This document shows, piece after piece, positions 1 to 8,585 of a stretch of DNA of 64,000 bases. The stretch is from NCBI GenBank assembly GCA_016702305.1, contig JADJEH010000002.1, forward strand, positions 124,001 to 188,000, given 5' to 3'. Source of the stretch: a bacterium. GTDB lineage: Bacteria > Electryoneota > RPQS01. Under the pieces are notes generated by a model. The model did not search any database, was not told where the DNA came from, and saw only the letters and a program-made list of their open reading frames with translations. The position numbers and the translations under genes were made by a program. Each line of letters begins with the position of its first letter. The stretch's first letter is position 1.

Positions 1-489
1 TTCCGAGGCGATCAGGAGCGCGGCGCGCACGATTTCCGCGGCGGGCATCTCGGTGTGCTGATACAGTGCGCGGCCCGCCGAAAGCGCGAACGATCCACCG
101 GAACCAAGCGCGATGATGTTGTCGTCAGGTTCGATGACTTCACCAAGACCGGAAATCAGGTACATCTTGTGCTTGTCCATCACGACCATGTCGGCTTCGA
201 GGCGGCGCAGGTTGCGATCCATGCGCCACTCTTTGGCCATGTCCATTGCGGACAGTGTCAGATTGCCGTTATGCTGTTTGAGCTTGCCTTCGAAAATATC
301 GAGCAGCGCGAGCGCATCGGCTGCCGCGCCCGCGTAGCCGACCAGCACCTGGTCTTCAAAGGCTTTGCGGACCTTGCGCCCTTTGCTCTTGATAATGGTG
401 TCATCGAGCGTAAGCTGTCCGTCGCCGCCGATTGCCGCGAGACCATTGCGGCGCACCGCGAGTATTGTAGTTCCGTGATAGTTGCTCAT
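1..489 (-). CDS. hslV: HslV, ATP-dependent protease peptidase subunit (C-terminus cut by window edge)
   Basis: This is the threonine peptidase subunit of the HslUV (ClpYQ) cytoplasmic protease. The reverse strand reads 163 codons from the ATG at 489 to the window edge with no stop. The N-terminus MSNYHGTTILAVRR carries the short propeptide that precedes the catalytic Thr (Thr7), as in HslV forms starting MxxFHATT. The body has the GDGQ, VGYAG and ALGSGG segments of the family. About 10-15 C-terminal residues are probably missing. It lies 39 bp downstream of dnaG on the same strand. The usual partner hslU is not adjacent, and could lie just beyond the edge. Identification is secure. Confidence 0.95.
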   Translation of the reverse strand, partial: MSNYHGTTILAVRRNGLAAIGGDGQLTLDDTIIKSKGRKVRKAFEDQVLVGYAGAAADALALLDIFEGKLKQHNGNLTLSAMDMAKEWRMDRNLRRLEADMVVMDKHKMYLISGLGEVIEPDDNIIALGSGGSFALSAGRALYQHTEMPAAEIVRAALLIASE

Positions 490-528
490 GAGAGGGTTGT
501 TAATGAAAAATTCCAGCGCGGTAGGCGA

Positions 529-2316
529 TCACTCGGTGCCGGGTGGCGTGGTCGCGGCGGCGCGGAGCGCCTTTTCGCGGGCGATGAGATCCATCAGCGT
601 ACGCGAGAGTTCGGAGTTGTCAGGTTCCTGCCGGATACGGGTTTTGATCTGTTCGATTTCCTGGCGCACCGTCTCGACTTGTAGGGCTCGCAGGCAATCG
701 CGCGCGGTTTGCCGGTCAATCTCGGCGCGGCGGTGCTCGTCGGCCTGCTCATCAGCGTCCGCAGCGGCGATGAAGTCACGCTCGGGCGGTTCCGGAAAGC
801 TGTTGAGCAGCAAAATCACATCGGGATAGCGGCCCAGTTGATACTGATCGTAAAGAAACTGCAAGAGCTTGCGCAATCGCTCGTCGCGGATGTCGTTAGG
901 CAGCCACTGCCCGAAGATTTCATCGCGGATTTCCGGCGACCGCATCAGCGCGATGGCCAGCAGCGTATCCACGCCTTTGGGTGGCCAAGTAGGGGCGGCC
1001 TGCGTCGTGCGTGCGGCTTGCGGCCGTTTCAATTGCCCAAGCTCGGCGAGCAAGCCCTCCATCGAGAGCCCGGTCTTTTGCGCGATCTGCTGCACAAAAG
1101 CCTCGCGCTCGATGACGGATGGAATCAGGGACGCGCTGGTGACCAGCGCCCGGGCAACCTGCGCCGTGCTGGCATTGGCCGCCCGGCCGCGTTCGACCGT
1201 AAAATCCACCAGCGACCGCGAGTCGTTGACGAGCGCCCAAACCGCCTCAGCGTCATGCGCGCGGACAAACGAATCCGGGTCTTCCTGACCGGGGACAAGC
1301 ACGATTCGCGGCTGTGCGCCGCAACCCAGCAGGACGTCAGCGGCCCGGCGCGCGGCACTCAGGCCCGCGTCGTCACCGTCGTAGAGAATATACACATTTC
1401 CGCTAAAGCGCAGCAACAGCCGCGCTTGCTGCTCTGTCAGCGCCGTGCCCAGACTGGCACAGACGCAGCGAATCCCCGCCGCGGCCAGTGAAATTGCGTC
1501 CGTATAGCCTTCGACGAGGATCACGCGATCCTGCCTGCGGATCTCATTGCGCGCCTCCCACAGGCCGAACAGTTCGCGGCCCTTGGTGTAGGCGGCAGTC
1601 TCCGGGGAGTTAATATACTTCGCGGAGGGCTCGCCGGGTTCCGGCTCGCTCAGGCGGCGGCCGCCAAAGGCGATCACACGCCCGGCCAGATTGCGAATGG
1701 GAAACATCACGCGATCGCGAAATGCGTCGTAGGGCCGTCCGGCCTGCTGGCCGATTTTCAACAGCCCGGCTTTGACGAACACGTCGGCGGGCAGACTTGT
1801 TCCTTGCGCTCGGTTGGCCAACCCGTCCCAACCGTCAGGCGCGTAACCAATCATGTACGCGCGGATAATCTCATCGTCAAACCCGCGACCCAACAGGTAG
1901 CTCATGGCCTTCTTCGCGCCGTCGCTATTCTGATTGAGCAGGTTTGTGTGAAAGTAGTCGCGGGCAAGTTGATTGGCCTCGACAATCTGCTCACTCTCCG
2001 TCGGCCCGTCGCCGCTTTTGCGGGAAATCGTGGGCAATTCGATATGCGCGCGTTCGGCCAGCATCTTGGCGGCTTCGATGAACGACACGCGCTCGACCTC
2101 CATGACGAACCCGAACACGTTGCCGCCTCGCCCGCAGCCGAAGCACCGGAAGGTCCCTCGGCCCGGGTGGACGGAGAAGCTGGGTGTGTTTTCCTCGTGA
2201 AACGGGCAGAGGCCGAAGAAGTTCTGGCCGCGTCGTTTCAACGCAACGTATTCTCCCACAACTCCAACAATATCGTTGGCTAAACGCACCTCTTCGAGCT
2301 TGTCTTCCGGTATCAT
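529..2316 (-). CDS. dnaG: DNA primase DnaG
   Basis: DnaG makes the RNA primers for DNA replication. The 595-residue product begins with a CHC2 zinc-binding domain (Cys37, His40, Cys58, Cys61 in the CPFH and CFGCG segments). A catalytic core follows, with a TOPRIM domain around residues 255-340 showing VEGYTDA and LYDGDDAG, the acidic metal-binding motifs. The C-terminal third is the variable helicase-interaction region, Ala- and Arg-rich and helical. Length is normal for the family. It starts with ATG, without a clear Shine-Dalgarno, and ends in TGA, which shows that TGA is a normal stop codon here. It is followed by hslV on the same strand. Confidence 0.97.
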   Translation of the reverse strand: MIPEDKLEEVRLANDIVGVVGEYVALKRRGQNFFGLCPFHEENTPSFSVHPGRGTFRCFGCGRGGNVFGFVMEVERVSFIEAAKMLAERAHIELPTISRKSGDGPTESEQIVEANQLARDYFHTNLLNQNSDGAKKAMSYLLGRGFDDEIIRAYMIGYAPDGWDGLANRAQGTSLPADVFVKAGLLKIGQQAGRPYDAFRDRVMFPIRNLAGRVIAFGGRRLSEPEPGEPSAKYINSPETAAYTKGRELFGLWEARNEIRRQDRVILVEGYTDAISLAAAGIRCVCASLGTALTEQQARLLLRFSGNVYILYDGDDAGLSAARRAADVLLGCGAQPRIVLVPGQEDPDSFVRAHDAEAVWALVNDSRSLVDFTVERGRAANASTAQVARALVTSASLIPSVIEREAFVQQIAQKTGLSMEGLLAELGQLKRPQAARTTQAAPTWPPKGVDTLLAIALMRSPEIRDEIFGQWLPNDIRDERLRKLLQFLYDQYQLGRYPDVILLLNSFPEPPERDFIAAADADEQADEHRRAEIDRQTARDCLRALQVETVRQEIEQIKTRIRQEPDNSELSRTLMDLIAREKALRAAATTPPGTE

Positions 2317-2380
2317 CTTGAAATCATAGAGGTTAGGCGCGTGGCATCCGAATTGCCTTAACTGGAGTTAAAGGGGAAAG

Positions 2381-2593
2381 GTGAAGGTGAGGTTTAAGAT
2401 GCGATACGATGAAAAGCGGCCCAAGTGGCTGGAATTTGTGGAAACCGCCCCGGAAGACGAGGATTGGTTTCGGTTGATGGTGGAGAACCCGTGTAACGGG
2501 CAGATTTCGACTATCTCCACGAATATCATCAACATGGATCCCCCGGTTCGCGAGGAGAGGCCTGCAGCGCCTACGCCTCCTCCATTGCCGTAG
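2381..2593 (+). CDS. Small hypothetical protein, 70 aa
   Basis: I do not recognise this protein. The reading frame opens with GTG at 2381 (or GTG at 2387) just after a purine-rich stretch AAGGGGAAAGG that can act as ribosome-binding site. The protein begins with basic residues, has an acidic centre (ETAPEDEDWFRLMVENP) and ends in a Pro-rich tail. Composition is that of a real soluble protein, and a terminator lies 50 bp downstream. It is divergent from dnaG. The overlapping reverse frame at 2368-2661 looks like a shadow, being Ser- and Cys-rich with no start signal. Confidence 0.5.
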   Translation: MKVRFKMRYDEKRPKWLEFVETAPEDEDWFRLMVENPCNGQISTISTNIINMDPPVREERPAAPTPPPLP

Positions 2594-2644
2594 GCGTGCA
2601 GGCACGCAGTCTCTGCACAGCCAATATAAGTGCTCCAAAAACAA

Positions 2645-2672
2645 AAAACCGCGCTTCGCACAGCGCGGTTTT
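2645..2672. terminator. Bidirectional intrinsic terminator
   Basis: The stem AAAACCGCGC (2645-2654) pairs perfectly with GCGCGGTTTT (2663-2672) around an 8-nt loop. T runs on one strand and A runs on the other let it serve both the small plus-strand gene ending at 2593 and the minus-strand beta-helix gene ending at 2693. Confidence 0.85.
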
Positions 2673-2692
2673 CTCGTTTCCCGTGGGGCAGC

Positions 2693-4318
2693 CTACTTCA
2701 GCAGGAGCAGCTTGGCCGTGCTGAGTGGCCGGCTGGCCGAGCGCAATTGCGCGAAATAGAGACCGCTGGGTAAGTTGCGGAGATCAAGTGTGACGTCTTG
2801 CGAATGCGCCACAACTCCTTCGAAGGCAGTTTGCACGAGTCGGCCTGTAATGTCGTAAAGCATGATCATGTAGGAGCAGTGGACGGCAACGGTAATGTTT
2901 AGCGTCGTCGTGCCATTGAACGGATTGGGAAACGCGCTCAACAGATACTCGTCCGGCCCCAGCGGCGGCAGCTCCACCGCAACCTCGTTCGTGTCGCTGC
3001 TGTCCGGCGGAACCAGCAGCCACGGCGAGAAGAGAACATCGTCATCAACCGCCGCGCCGAGTCCGTTAGGATTCGAGGTGAGGTTGAACGGTCCCGTAGC
3101 GTCGCCCCACCAGTTTAGGCGCGCGTCCGTGAATTCGTCATCGCTCGCATGCTGGACTCCGAACGCCAGGCTATCAAAGGCATTGCGTCGAAGCAGGAGT
3201 ATTTCGGGCGGTTCCACTCCAAGAACATACACGGCGCCGCAGGAATCCGGTCCGGCGTTTGCGAAAACGTTGTGTTCAATCATCGCCGCTCCGCGGTGAA
3301 CTGACATCGCGTTGCCAAAATATCCGAGCGACGTGACATGTGTAAACACATTGTCTTCGTATGATCCGAGAAAGGCCGGGACATCGCCGTCGCACTTGAT
3401 TCGAAGCGCAACGCCTTCCTGACAGTCGCCCGGCCCGATATGCTCAAAACGGTTCCCGATCACAAGCGGATGCCTGAAGCTCGGGTCCGTGACGGTCTCG
3501 CAATCCGCCTGATTGATCTCCAGCACCGCGTCGCCTATTTCAAAATCGTGAAACACGTTTCCGGCGATAACGGAACCGCTCCCTGCCCGGATAAGGATCG
3601 CCGGATCACACGCGCCGTAAAACGGCCCGAAGTCACAATCGAGAACTGTGATGCTGTCCTGCCCGGCCGATAGCAGCCACCCATTCAGTAAATTAGTGAA
3701 GGAACAACTCGCAAACGTCGAACCGCTCCATGCCGACACCATGATGTTTGTAACCGCTCCGTGGAAACGGCAGTTCGATGCCAAGACCCTTCCCGAATCT
3801 CCACGGGAGATGCAACGGCGCTGTGAGTTGAACATAACGACGCTGTCAAGTTCAACAACAACGCCGCGGCGGATGCAGGCATAAACCGAGTCAAACCGGC
3901 AATTTGAGAGGGCAAGTCTGAGCAATCCGTGCGAGTTATCAATGCCGCCGGGGTCATCAGTCTGTCTGTCCTCATGCATCGCTTCGCCATTGCGGAACCA
4001 CAGGTTGCGCAGCTTCACACTGTCACCACCATGGATCTCCAGGCAGGCCAGTTCATTGGCGAGCGGCAGACTCGTCGGATCAATGACCACTCCGATTCCA
4101 TTCGCCGAGTCCGGCGGCGCAGTTCCCGCCAGCGTCAACGATCTGTCCACAATGACCAGCGCTTCAGGATAGATGGCCGGTTCGATCAGAATCGTGTCGC
4201 CGCTCTGCGAGCTATCTATCGCGGTCTGGATGAACGTAAACTGCTCGGGAACCCGCAGTGTTCTCGCGTTGGCCGCAAACATGCAGCATAGAAGCGCCAG
4301 AGTAACGCGGGCGATCAT
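2693..4318 (-). CDS. Secreted right-handed beta-helix protein with type IX sorting domain
   Basis: The predicted product is exported and probably cell-surface attached; its substrate is unknown. From the ATG at 4318 the protein has a signal peptide (MIARVTLALLCCMFAANA). About 400 residues of parallel beta-helix repeats follow, starting with the SxxxFTFIQTAID...GDTI pattern of NosD or pectate-lyase-like proteins. The C-terminal 80 residues are a type A sorting domain: FPNPFNG, then YDITGRLV, then LPSGLYFAQL, ending KLLLLK. An ATG 30 codons upstream is in frame but lies inside the preceding gene. The chosen start overlaps that gene's stop as ATGA, implying translational coupling. Confidence 0.85.
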   Translation of the reverse strand: MIARVTLALLCCMFAANARTLRVPEQFTFIQTAIDSSQSGDTILIEPAIYPEALVIVDRSLTLAGTAPPDSANGIGVVIDPTSLPLANELACLEIHGGDSVKLRNLWFRNGEAMHEDRQTDDPGGIDNSHGLLRLALSNCRFDSVYACIRRGVVVELDSVVMFNSQRRCISRGDSGRVLASNCRFHGAVTNIMVSAWSGSTFASCSFTNLLNGWLLSAGQDSITVLDCDFGPFYGACDPAILIRAGSGSVIAGNVFHDFEIGDAVLEINQADCETVTDPSFRHPLVIGNRFEHIGPGDCQEGVALRIKCDGDVPAFLGSYEDNVFTHVTSLGYFGNAMSVHRGAAMIEHNVFANAGPDSCGAVYVLGVEPPEILLLRRNAFDSLAFGVQHASDDEFTDARLNWWGDATGPFNLTSNPNGLGAAVDDDVLFSPWLLVPPDSSDTNEVAVELPPLGPDEYLLSAFPNPFNGTTTLNITVAVHCSYMIMLYDITGRLVQTAFEGVVAHSQDVTLDLRNLPSGLYFAQLRSASRPLSTAKLLLLK

Positions 4319-4794
4319 GGTGCGCACGGACCGGGAGTTGGACCGACGCAGAGACAACCCCACGCCGAGCATCTTGACGGACACTCCTGGCAATTGGTGT
4401 CGTCGCACGGCGACTTACAAACCCACATGCGATAGTTGACGCCTGCTTCCAGGAACACTGAGCAAGTCTCATTGCAGTCCTGATTTGTGCAAATGGTCCG
4501 GCACGTAGCGAGAATCGTCCCCGACGGCACTTTCTCAATGATCACGCACGCCTCGCAATCGTGACATCCGGACGCGCAAACAACTTGCGCGCTCAAGGAG
4601 TAAGTGCCGCTGCAGGCCGCCGTAAACGCACTTGAAGCGCATTCGCCACTCGCCGTCGTGCAGTTTTCCCAGCTTCCGTAGCAAGTAGGATCTTCAACAC
4701 AGATTTTTTGCGAGCACGCGAATGCTGCATTTCCGAGGCACAAAAAAACCGCAAGCAGCATGATTGCGGTGCAGGTGGAAGGTGCTGTTCTCAT
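4315..4794 (-). CDS. Secreted cysteine-rich protein (22 Cys after the signal peptide)
   Basis: The function is unknown. The start at 4794 is chosen because AGGAGG lies 7 nt before it; an upstream in-frame ATG at 4875 lacks this. Residues 1-26 form a signal peptide ending NAAFA before the first Cys. The mature part of about 133 residues has 22 Cys, many in CxxC or CxxxC spacing (CHDCEAC, CQECPSRC, CLC), with no His-rich metal motif. It has no type IX sorting domain of its own. It overlaps the following beta-helix gene by 4 nt, so the two are made together. A disulfide-rich extracellular domain or a metal-cluster protein are both possible. Confidence 0.75.
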   Translation of the reverse strand: MRTAPSTCTAIMLLAVFLCLGNAAFACSQKICVEDPTCYGSWENCTTASGECASSAFTAACSGTYSLSAQVVCASGCHDCEACVIIEKVPSGTILATCRTICTNQDCNETCSVFLEAGVNYRMWVCKSPCDDTNCQECPSRCSAWGCLCVGPTPGPCAP

Positions 4795-4922
4795 GGCAAG
4801 CCTCCTGAACGGGGTGAAACACGGCGACTTGGATGCACCCATGAGGAATGTAGCAACGGAAGCGGATATTGTCAAGGCCTGTCCGCAATAACAATATTGC
4901 TGTCCGGCAACGCTGCCGCGGA

Positions 4923-5468
4923 CTATTCCGCCGGGGTGGAGAGCACGGGCTTGGGTTGAACCGAGAAGATCAGCGTGATCAGACTGCCGCTAAACGAGTC
5001 GAGAACGCTGTTGTATTGGCGGGCGGCGGAGTTGTACGCTGTGCGGGCGGCCTCCTCGGCAATTTCGTGCTTAAGATAATCGGCTTCCCACTCGCGGTAG
5101 TCATCGCCGTCGCGCAGTTGCGGAAAGCGCAGGGCCAGGCCGCGCAATTGTGCGAGCTTCGATCCAACTAATTCGTGCATGTGGGCGCGGGTTTCGACAT
5201 CGTCCCCATCCGGCGTCTCGGCCCGCAGCACTTCAGCGACTTTGACAATCTGCCCGGCTTCCGGCGAGTATACCTCGGTCATCTCGGCGAGTTCAATCAT
5301 CAGCGTGCGGCGCGGCGCCAACGCGGCCTCCCAATCGGCGAAGCTGGCCCGGGCGGCCCGATGGTGCACGGCGAGCTGCGAATAGCTGTCGTAAACGGAA
5401 AAAGCCAGCACGAAGCCGGCGACAAGCAACACCACGAATCCGATTGCCAGCATGCGCAGGAACTTCAT
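4923..5468 (-). CDS. LemA family membrane-anchored protein
   Basis: LemA proteins are membrane-anchored helical-bundle proteins of unclear role, often encoded next to TPM-domain genes. Here residues 5-25 form one N-terminal membrane segment (ending VAGFVLAFSVYDSY). A helical domain follows, with a partly conserved RRTLMIELAE segment (the usual RRxDLIPNLV region). The C-terminal pattern ending in AARQYNSVLDSFSGSLI matches the typical YNxAVRxYN signature. The protein is somewhat divergent and its 181 residues are normal. A TPM gene lies 1 kb away on the same strand, separated by a sigma/anti-sigma pair on the other strand. Confidence 0.7.
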   Translation of the reverse strand: MKFLRMLAIGFVVLLVAGFVLAFSVYDSYSQLAVHHRAARASFADWEAALAPRRTLMIELAEMTEVYSPEAGQIVKVAEVLRAETPDGDDVETRAHMHELVGSKLAQLRGLALRFPQLRDGDDYREWEADYLKHEIAEEAARTAYNSAARQYNSVLDSFSGSLITLIFSVQPKPVLSTPAE

Positions 5469-5556
5469 CGGGTCAGCGGGTTAGGTTGCGAACAGAATTG
5501 GGAACAAGCGGCATGCGTTGTAACGGCGGTTGAAGTTTTCCGTATAATAGGGGACG

Positions 5557-6042
5557 ATGGCCCAAGCGACCACATTTGACGAGATCTACAGGCGGCTCGC
5601 GCCCGAAATCTTCCGCTACGCGCTGGGCCTGACCCGCCAGCGCGCGGTCGCTGAAGATATCACGGCCGAGACGTTTGCCCGCGCCCTCACGACGCACGAT
5701 CCGACGCGGCTCCCGACCGTGCGCGCCTTCCTGTTTACGATTGCGCATCGGCTGGTCATGGATCACTTTCGCCGACACAAGACGGAACCGCTGCCCGATC
5801 CGGATTTGGTCGGTGGCGCAGCAGAGTTCGACCGCGTCAGCGAGCAGCGCGACTTCCTGGACTTTGCACTGCGCTTTCTGGCGAATCTACCCGAGCCGGA
5901 GCGCGAAGCACTCCTGCTGCGCGCGGCGGAACTAAGCTATGCGGAAATTGCGGCGACTCTGCGGATCACCGAAGCCAACGCCAAAGTGCGCGTGCACCGC
6001 GCGCGCCTCAAACTGGCCCTTTGGCGGGCCGAACAACTCTAA
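5557..6042 (+). CDS. ECF-type RNA polymerase sigma factor
   Basis: This is a sigma-70 family extracytoplasmic-function factor that redirects RNA polymerase. The 161-residue protein has region 2 at about residues 8-75 (DITAETFARAL, VRAFLFTIAHRLVMDHFRR). Region 4 is at about 110-158 (LPEPEREALLLR, YAEIAATLRITEANAKVRVHRARLKL, the helix-turn-helix that reads the -35 element). The intermediate linker is short, as in ECF factors. AGGGGACG precedes the ATG closely. The gene is followed 24 bp later by a small membrane protein that is the likely anti-sigma factor. The inducing signal is unknown. Confidence 0.92.
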   Translation: MAQATTFDEIYRRLAPEIFRYALGLTRQRAVAEDITAETFARALTTHDPTRLPTVRAFLFTIAHRLVMDHFRRHKTEPLPDPDLVGGAAEFDRVSEQRDFLDFALRFLANLPEPEREALLLRAAELSYAEIAATLRITEANAKVRVHRARLKLALWRAEQL

Positions 6043-6066
6043 TCACACCTCCCACGGAGCACACCG

Positions 6067-6444
6067 ATGCATGTACAGCTGACACGCGCGACGATTCTTG
6101 ACCTCTTGCCAGGCTATTTATCCGGCGATGCCAGCGCGGAAACGCGGACGCTGGTCGAAGCGTTCGCGCACACCGATCCGCAGGTGGCAAAGATTCTTGC
6201 GGCAGGTCAGCAAGGGTTGACCGAATTGTCCGCGCAACCTGTGCCGCTCGGTCTTGAACAGCAGGCTCTGACGCATGCGCGCCGCCGGATTCGCTGGCAG
6301 GCCTGGCAGCTTGCTCTGGCCATCGTCTTGACCGTGGCCATCGGAATGCTGGGTTGGCTGGGGACGTTTCTGGCAGCGCTGTTTTGGGTGATTTACTACC
6401 GCAGCCGCGAGCGCCTCCACGAGCTGCTCTTTGGCCAGCGCTGA
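6067..6444 (+). CDS. Probable membrane-bound anti-sigma factor
   Basis: The 125-residue product has an N-terminal helical domain, residues 8-60 (ILDLLPGYLSGDAS...), resembling the sigma-binding segment of zinc-finger-type anti-sigma factors. The HxxxCxxC zinc ligands are absent. A hydrophobic stretch at about residues 77-110 makes one or two membrane segments, then a basic tail (YYRSRERLHELLFGQR). Placement 24 bp after the ECF sigma gene on the same strand supports an inhibitor role. The assignment rests on context and architecture, not on a strong motif. Confidence 0.7.
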   Translation: MHVQLTRATILDLLPGYLSGDASAETRTLVEAFAHTDPQVAKILAAGQQGLTELSAQPVPLGLEQQALTHARRRIRWQAWQLALAIVLTVAIGMLGWLGTFLAALFWVIYYRSRERLHELLFGQR

Positions 6445-6469
6445 GCAGGCCATCGAGCATCCCTTCCGA

Positions 6470-7216
6470 TCACTTCCTTCCCTGCATCCGATTCCAGCGC
6501 CCGCGCCAGCGAGCCTGGAATACCTCGCCGAAAACGACAGTGGCGCGGGCCATTTTCGTCTCCAGCCGTGCCATTCCAATCATAAATATCAACAACGGAA
6601 CGAACAGCAGCAGCTCATTGGTCCGGGCTGGTGGGGCGCCGCGTGGATCGTAGAGCGCGGGCTGCAGCTTCAGATAACCCGGTACAGTGTACAGTGCCAC
6701 GCGTTGTTCGAGGCCAATCGCCACTGAAAGTTCGGTGACGGCAAGGAAGTAGGCTGAACCGCGGTCTCCTTGCGCCAAATAGGGCAGCATGACCTGCTGC
6801 TGCATGCGCTTGCTCGCCTCCTCACTCAGCATCGCGCTGATCTCCGAACCGTACTCAATGCGCATCTTCTTTTCGGCCAAAGCGTCCACGATCAAAATAG
6901 TCCGGGCCTGCACGGCGGGCGATTCTGACCATTTGGCCAACAAGGTGCGGGCGATGTCATTCATCTCCATCCCGCCAAGATAGGGCAGGGTGAGCACCCG
7001 GATCCGGACGCCGGTCTTGCGCTCGAGTTCACCCGCGACCTGTGCGAGCTTGCGCTCATCGGCGGGTGCGATAGCCCGGGCGTAGTCGGTGATATACCCA
7101 ATGGGCTCGGGAATGGCGGGATTCGCCTCGTCAGCGAGCGCGCTACCGGCCAGCAACAGGCTCAAGGCGATCTGCACGAGCCTGTGCAATATACCATTGC
7201 GAGCTTTCACTGTCAA
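6470..7216 (-). CDS. TPM domain membrane protein (YgcG/Psb32 type)
   Basis: TPM-domain proteins are exported or membrane-anchored, with reported phosphatase or photosystem-maintenance roles in some members. Residues 1-28 form a signal peptide (ending LLLAGSALA). The TPM domain covers about 40-180, starting IGYITDYARAIAPADERKLAQVAGELERKTG, with the ILIVDALAEKKMRIEYG core. A membrane segment lies near residues 203-217 (LLLFVPLLIFMIGMA), with a basic C-terminus. It converges with the anti-sigma gene and is the nearest same-strand gene upstream of lemA, which matches the common lemA-TPM pairing. Confidence 0.82.
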   Translation of the reverse strand: MTVKARNGILHRLVQIALSLLLAGSALADEANPAIPEPIGYITDYARAIAPADERKLAQVAGELERKTGVRIRVLTLPYLGGMEMNDIARTLLAKWSESPAVQARTILIVDALAEKKMRIEYGSEISAMLSEEASKRMQQQVMLPYLAQGDRGSAYFLAVTELSVAIGLEQRVALYTVPGYLKLQPALYDPRGAPPARTNELLLFVPLLIFMIGMARLETKMARATVVFGEVFQARWRGRWNRMQGRK

Positions 7217-7381
7217 TGCCCCTTTCCCGTGAAAAACAATAACATAGCGTTCAGAATCCGGTCTGCGGGATAGAACGGTACAAATTCAATGACAACCGGC
7301 GGGACGGTTTCGGGCGGCTTGCATATTCGCAAGAATGTCAATAGATTGGAGCTTGCGTAACCCCCCCAGCCGGACACAGCC

Positions 7382-8086
7382 ATGATTCGCGGGATCCTGT
7401 TCGATTTAGACAATACCCTGCTGGATTTCATGCGCATGAAGCGGGCGTCGGTGGACGCGGCGGTCACGGCGATGATAGACAGCGGGATGCCGATGCCGCA
7501 CGATGAGGCGGTCCGGCTGGTCTATACCATCTACGATGAGGTCGGGATCGAGAATCAGGAGATTTTCGACCGCTTTTTGGTGCGCGCCTTCAAGACCGTG
7601 GATTACAAGTGGCTGGCGGCCGGGATAGTGGCCTACCGCCGGGCCCGCAACAACTACCTTGTGACCTATCCGCACGTGCGCTCGACGCTGGCGGAACTGC
7701 TGCGGCGGGGGCTGCGGCTGGCAGTGATTTCAGACGCACCGCGCCTCGGAGCCTGGCTGCGACTGGCTCAGCTTGACTTGCACCACATGTTTGACCCTGT
7801 TGTGACCTTTGATGACACCGGGCACCGCAAACCGTCGCCGGTGCCGTTTGAGCGGGCGCTGTCATTGATGGGTTTCTCGCCGAAAGAGGTGATCATGGTC
7901 GGCGATTGGCCTGAGCGTGACATGGTTGGCGCCAAGCAATTGGGGATCGTGACCGTCTTCGCGCGCTATGGTGACGTCAAGAACACGGTCGAGAGCGGTG
8001 CGGATTACGATATTGACGATATCAGCCAGCTTGTGCAGGTGCTGAACTTGATGGATGTTGACGAGGACCAAACCTCGCTGTTTTAA
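7382..8086 (+). CDS. HAD-superfamily hydrolase
   Basis: The 234-residue protein is a haloacid-dehalogenase-fold phosphatase. Motif I is FDLDNTLLD, with nucleophile Asp8 and acid/base Asp10. Motif II is the Ser of ISDAPR, motif III the Lys of GHRKPSP, and motif IV VGDWPERDMVGAK. A helical C1-type cap occupies residues about 15-95. The length and motif style resemble the archaeal/bacterial TIGR02253-type subgroup, whose substrates vary. It is 20 bp upstream of acpS and probably shares a transcript. The substrate cannot be named. Confidence 0.88.
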   Translation: MIRGILFDLDNTLLDFMRMKRASVDAAVTAMIDSGMPMPHDEAVRLVYTIYDEVGIENQEIFDRFLVRAFKTVDYKWLAAGIVAYRRARNNYLVTYPHVRSTLAELLRRGLRLAVISDAPRLGAWLRLAQLDLHHMFDPVVTFDDTGHRKPSPVPFERALSLMGFSPKEVIMVGDWPERDMVGAKQLGIVTVFARYGDVKNTVESGADYDIDDISQLVQVLNLMDVDEDQTSLF

Positions 8087-8106
8087 GCGCAAGCCCGGCC
8101 CCCTGC

Positions 8107-8511
8107 ATGTCAAAAGCGCCTCCTGCTCCCATATTGCCGTCGCTGGGCATTGATCTCGTAGAAGTTGACCGCATCGCGGGACATCTCGATGATCCGGCCT
8201 TCCTCGAACGAATTTTCACCGATACCGAGCGTGACGAATGCTTGAGGCGCGCCAAGCCCGAAGAGTGCCTTGCGGCGCGTTGGGCGACCAAAGAGGCGGT
8301 GGCCAAGGCGTTGGGTACTGGGATCGGTGAGTATCTGGCGTTTCGGGATGTCGAGGTGATCACGGTCAAGGGCAAAGGTCCGCGCGTACGCATCCACGGC
8401 CCCTATGCCCAATACCCGATGCGCATCTCCGTTTCGCTGACGCATACGCGGACGACGGCCGCGGCGGTAGTGATGATTTTCCCCAGTGAAGAGACAGAGT
8501 CACAGAGTTGA
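8107..8511 (+). CDS. acpS: Holo-[acyl-carrier-protein] synthase AcpS
   Basis: AcpS transfers 4'-phosphopantetheine from coenzyme A to acyl carrier protein in the cytoplasm. The magnesium-binding Asp is in SLGIDLVEVDRI. The second motif, AARWATKEAVAKALGTG, holds the metal-binding Glu and the Lys. The C-terminal SVSLTHTRTTAAAVV strand is also typical. The 134 residues include a short N-terminal extension over the usual 120. It starts at the ATG at 8107, 20 bp after the HAD gene, without an obvious Shine-Dalgarno. Confidence 0.95.
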   Translation: MSKAPPAPILPSLGIDLVEVDRIAGHLDDPAFLERIFTDTERDECLRRAKPEECLAARWATKEAVAKALGTGIGEYLAFRDVEVITVKGKGPRVRIHGPYAQYPMRISVSLTHTRTTAAAVVMIFPSEETESQS

Positions 8512-8585
8512 ATTTTCGATAGAACCTATTCTTTTGGCGGCACCGGTGGTCCCGGATGTCCCGCAGCCTTGAAAGGAGCAACAAG

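Noticed and set aside
2368..2661. Minus-strand frame opposite the small protein at 2381
   Set aside because: Composition is that of a shadow frame, and it begins within the terminator.
5543..5548. TATAAT as -10 element of the ECF sigma gene
   Set aside because: It lies only 8 nt before the ATG and overlaps the ribosome-binding site; no -35 at a proper distance.
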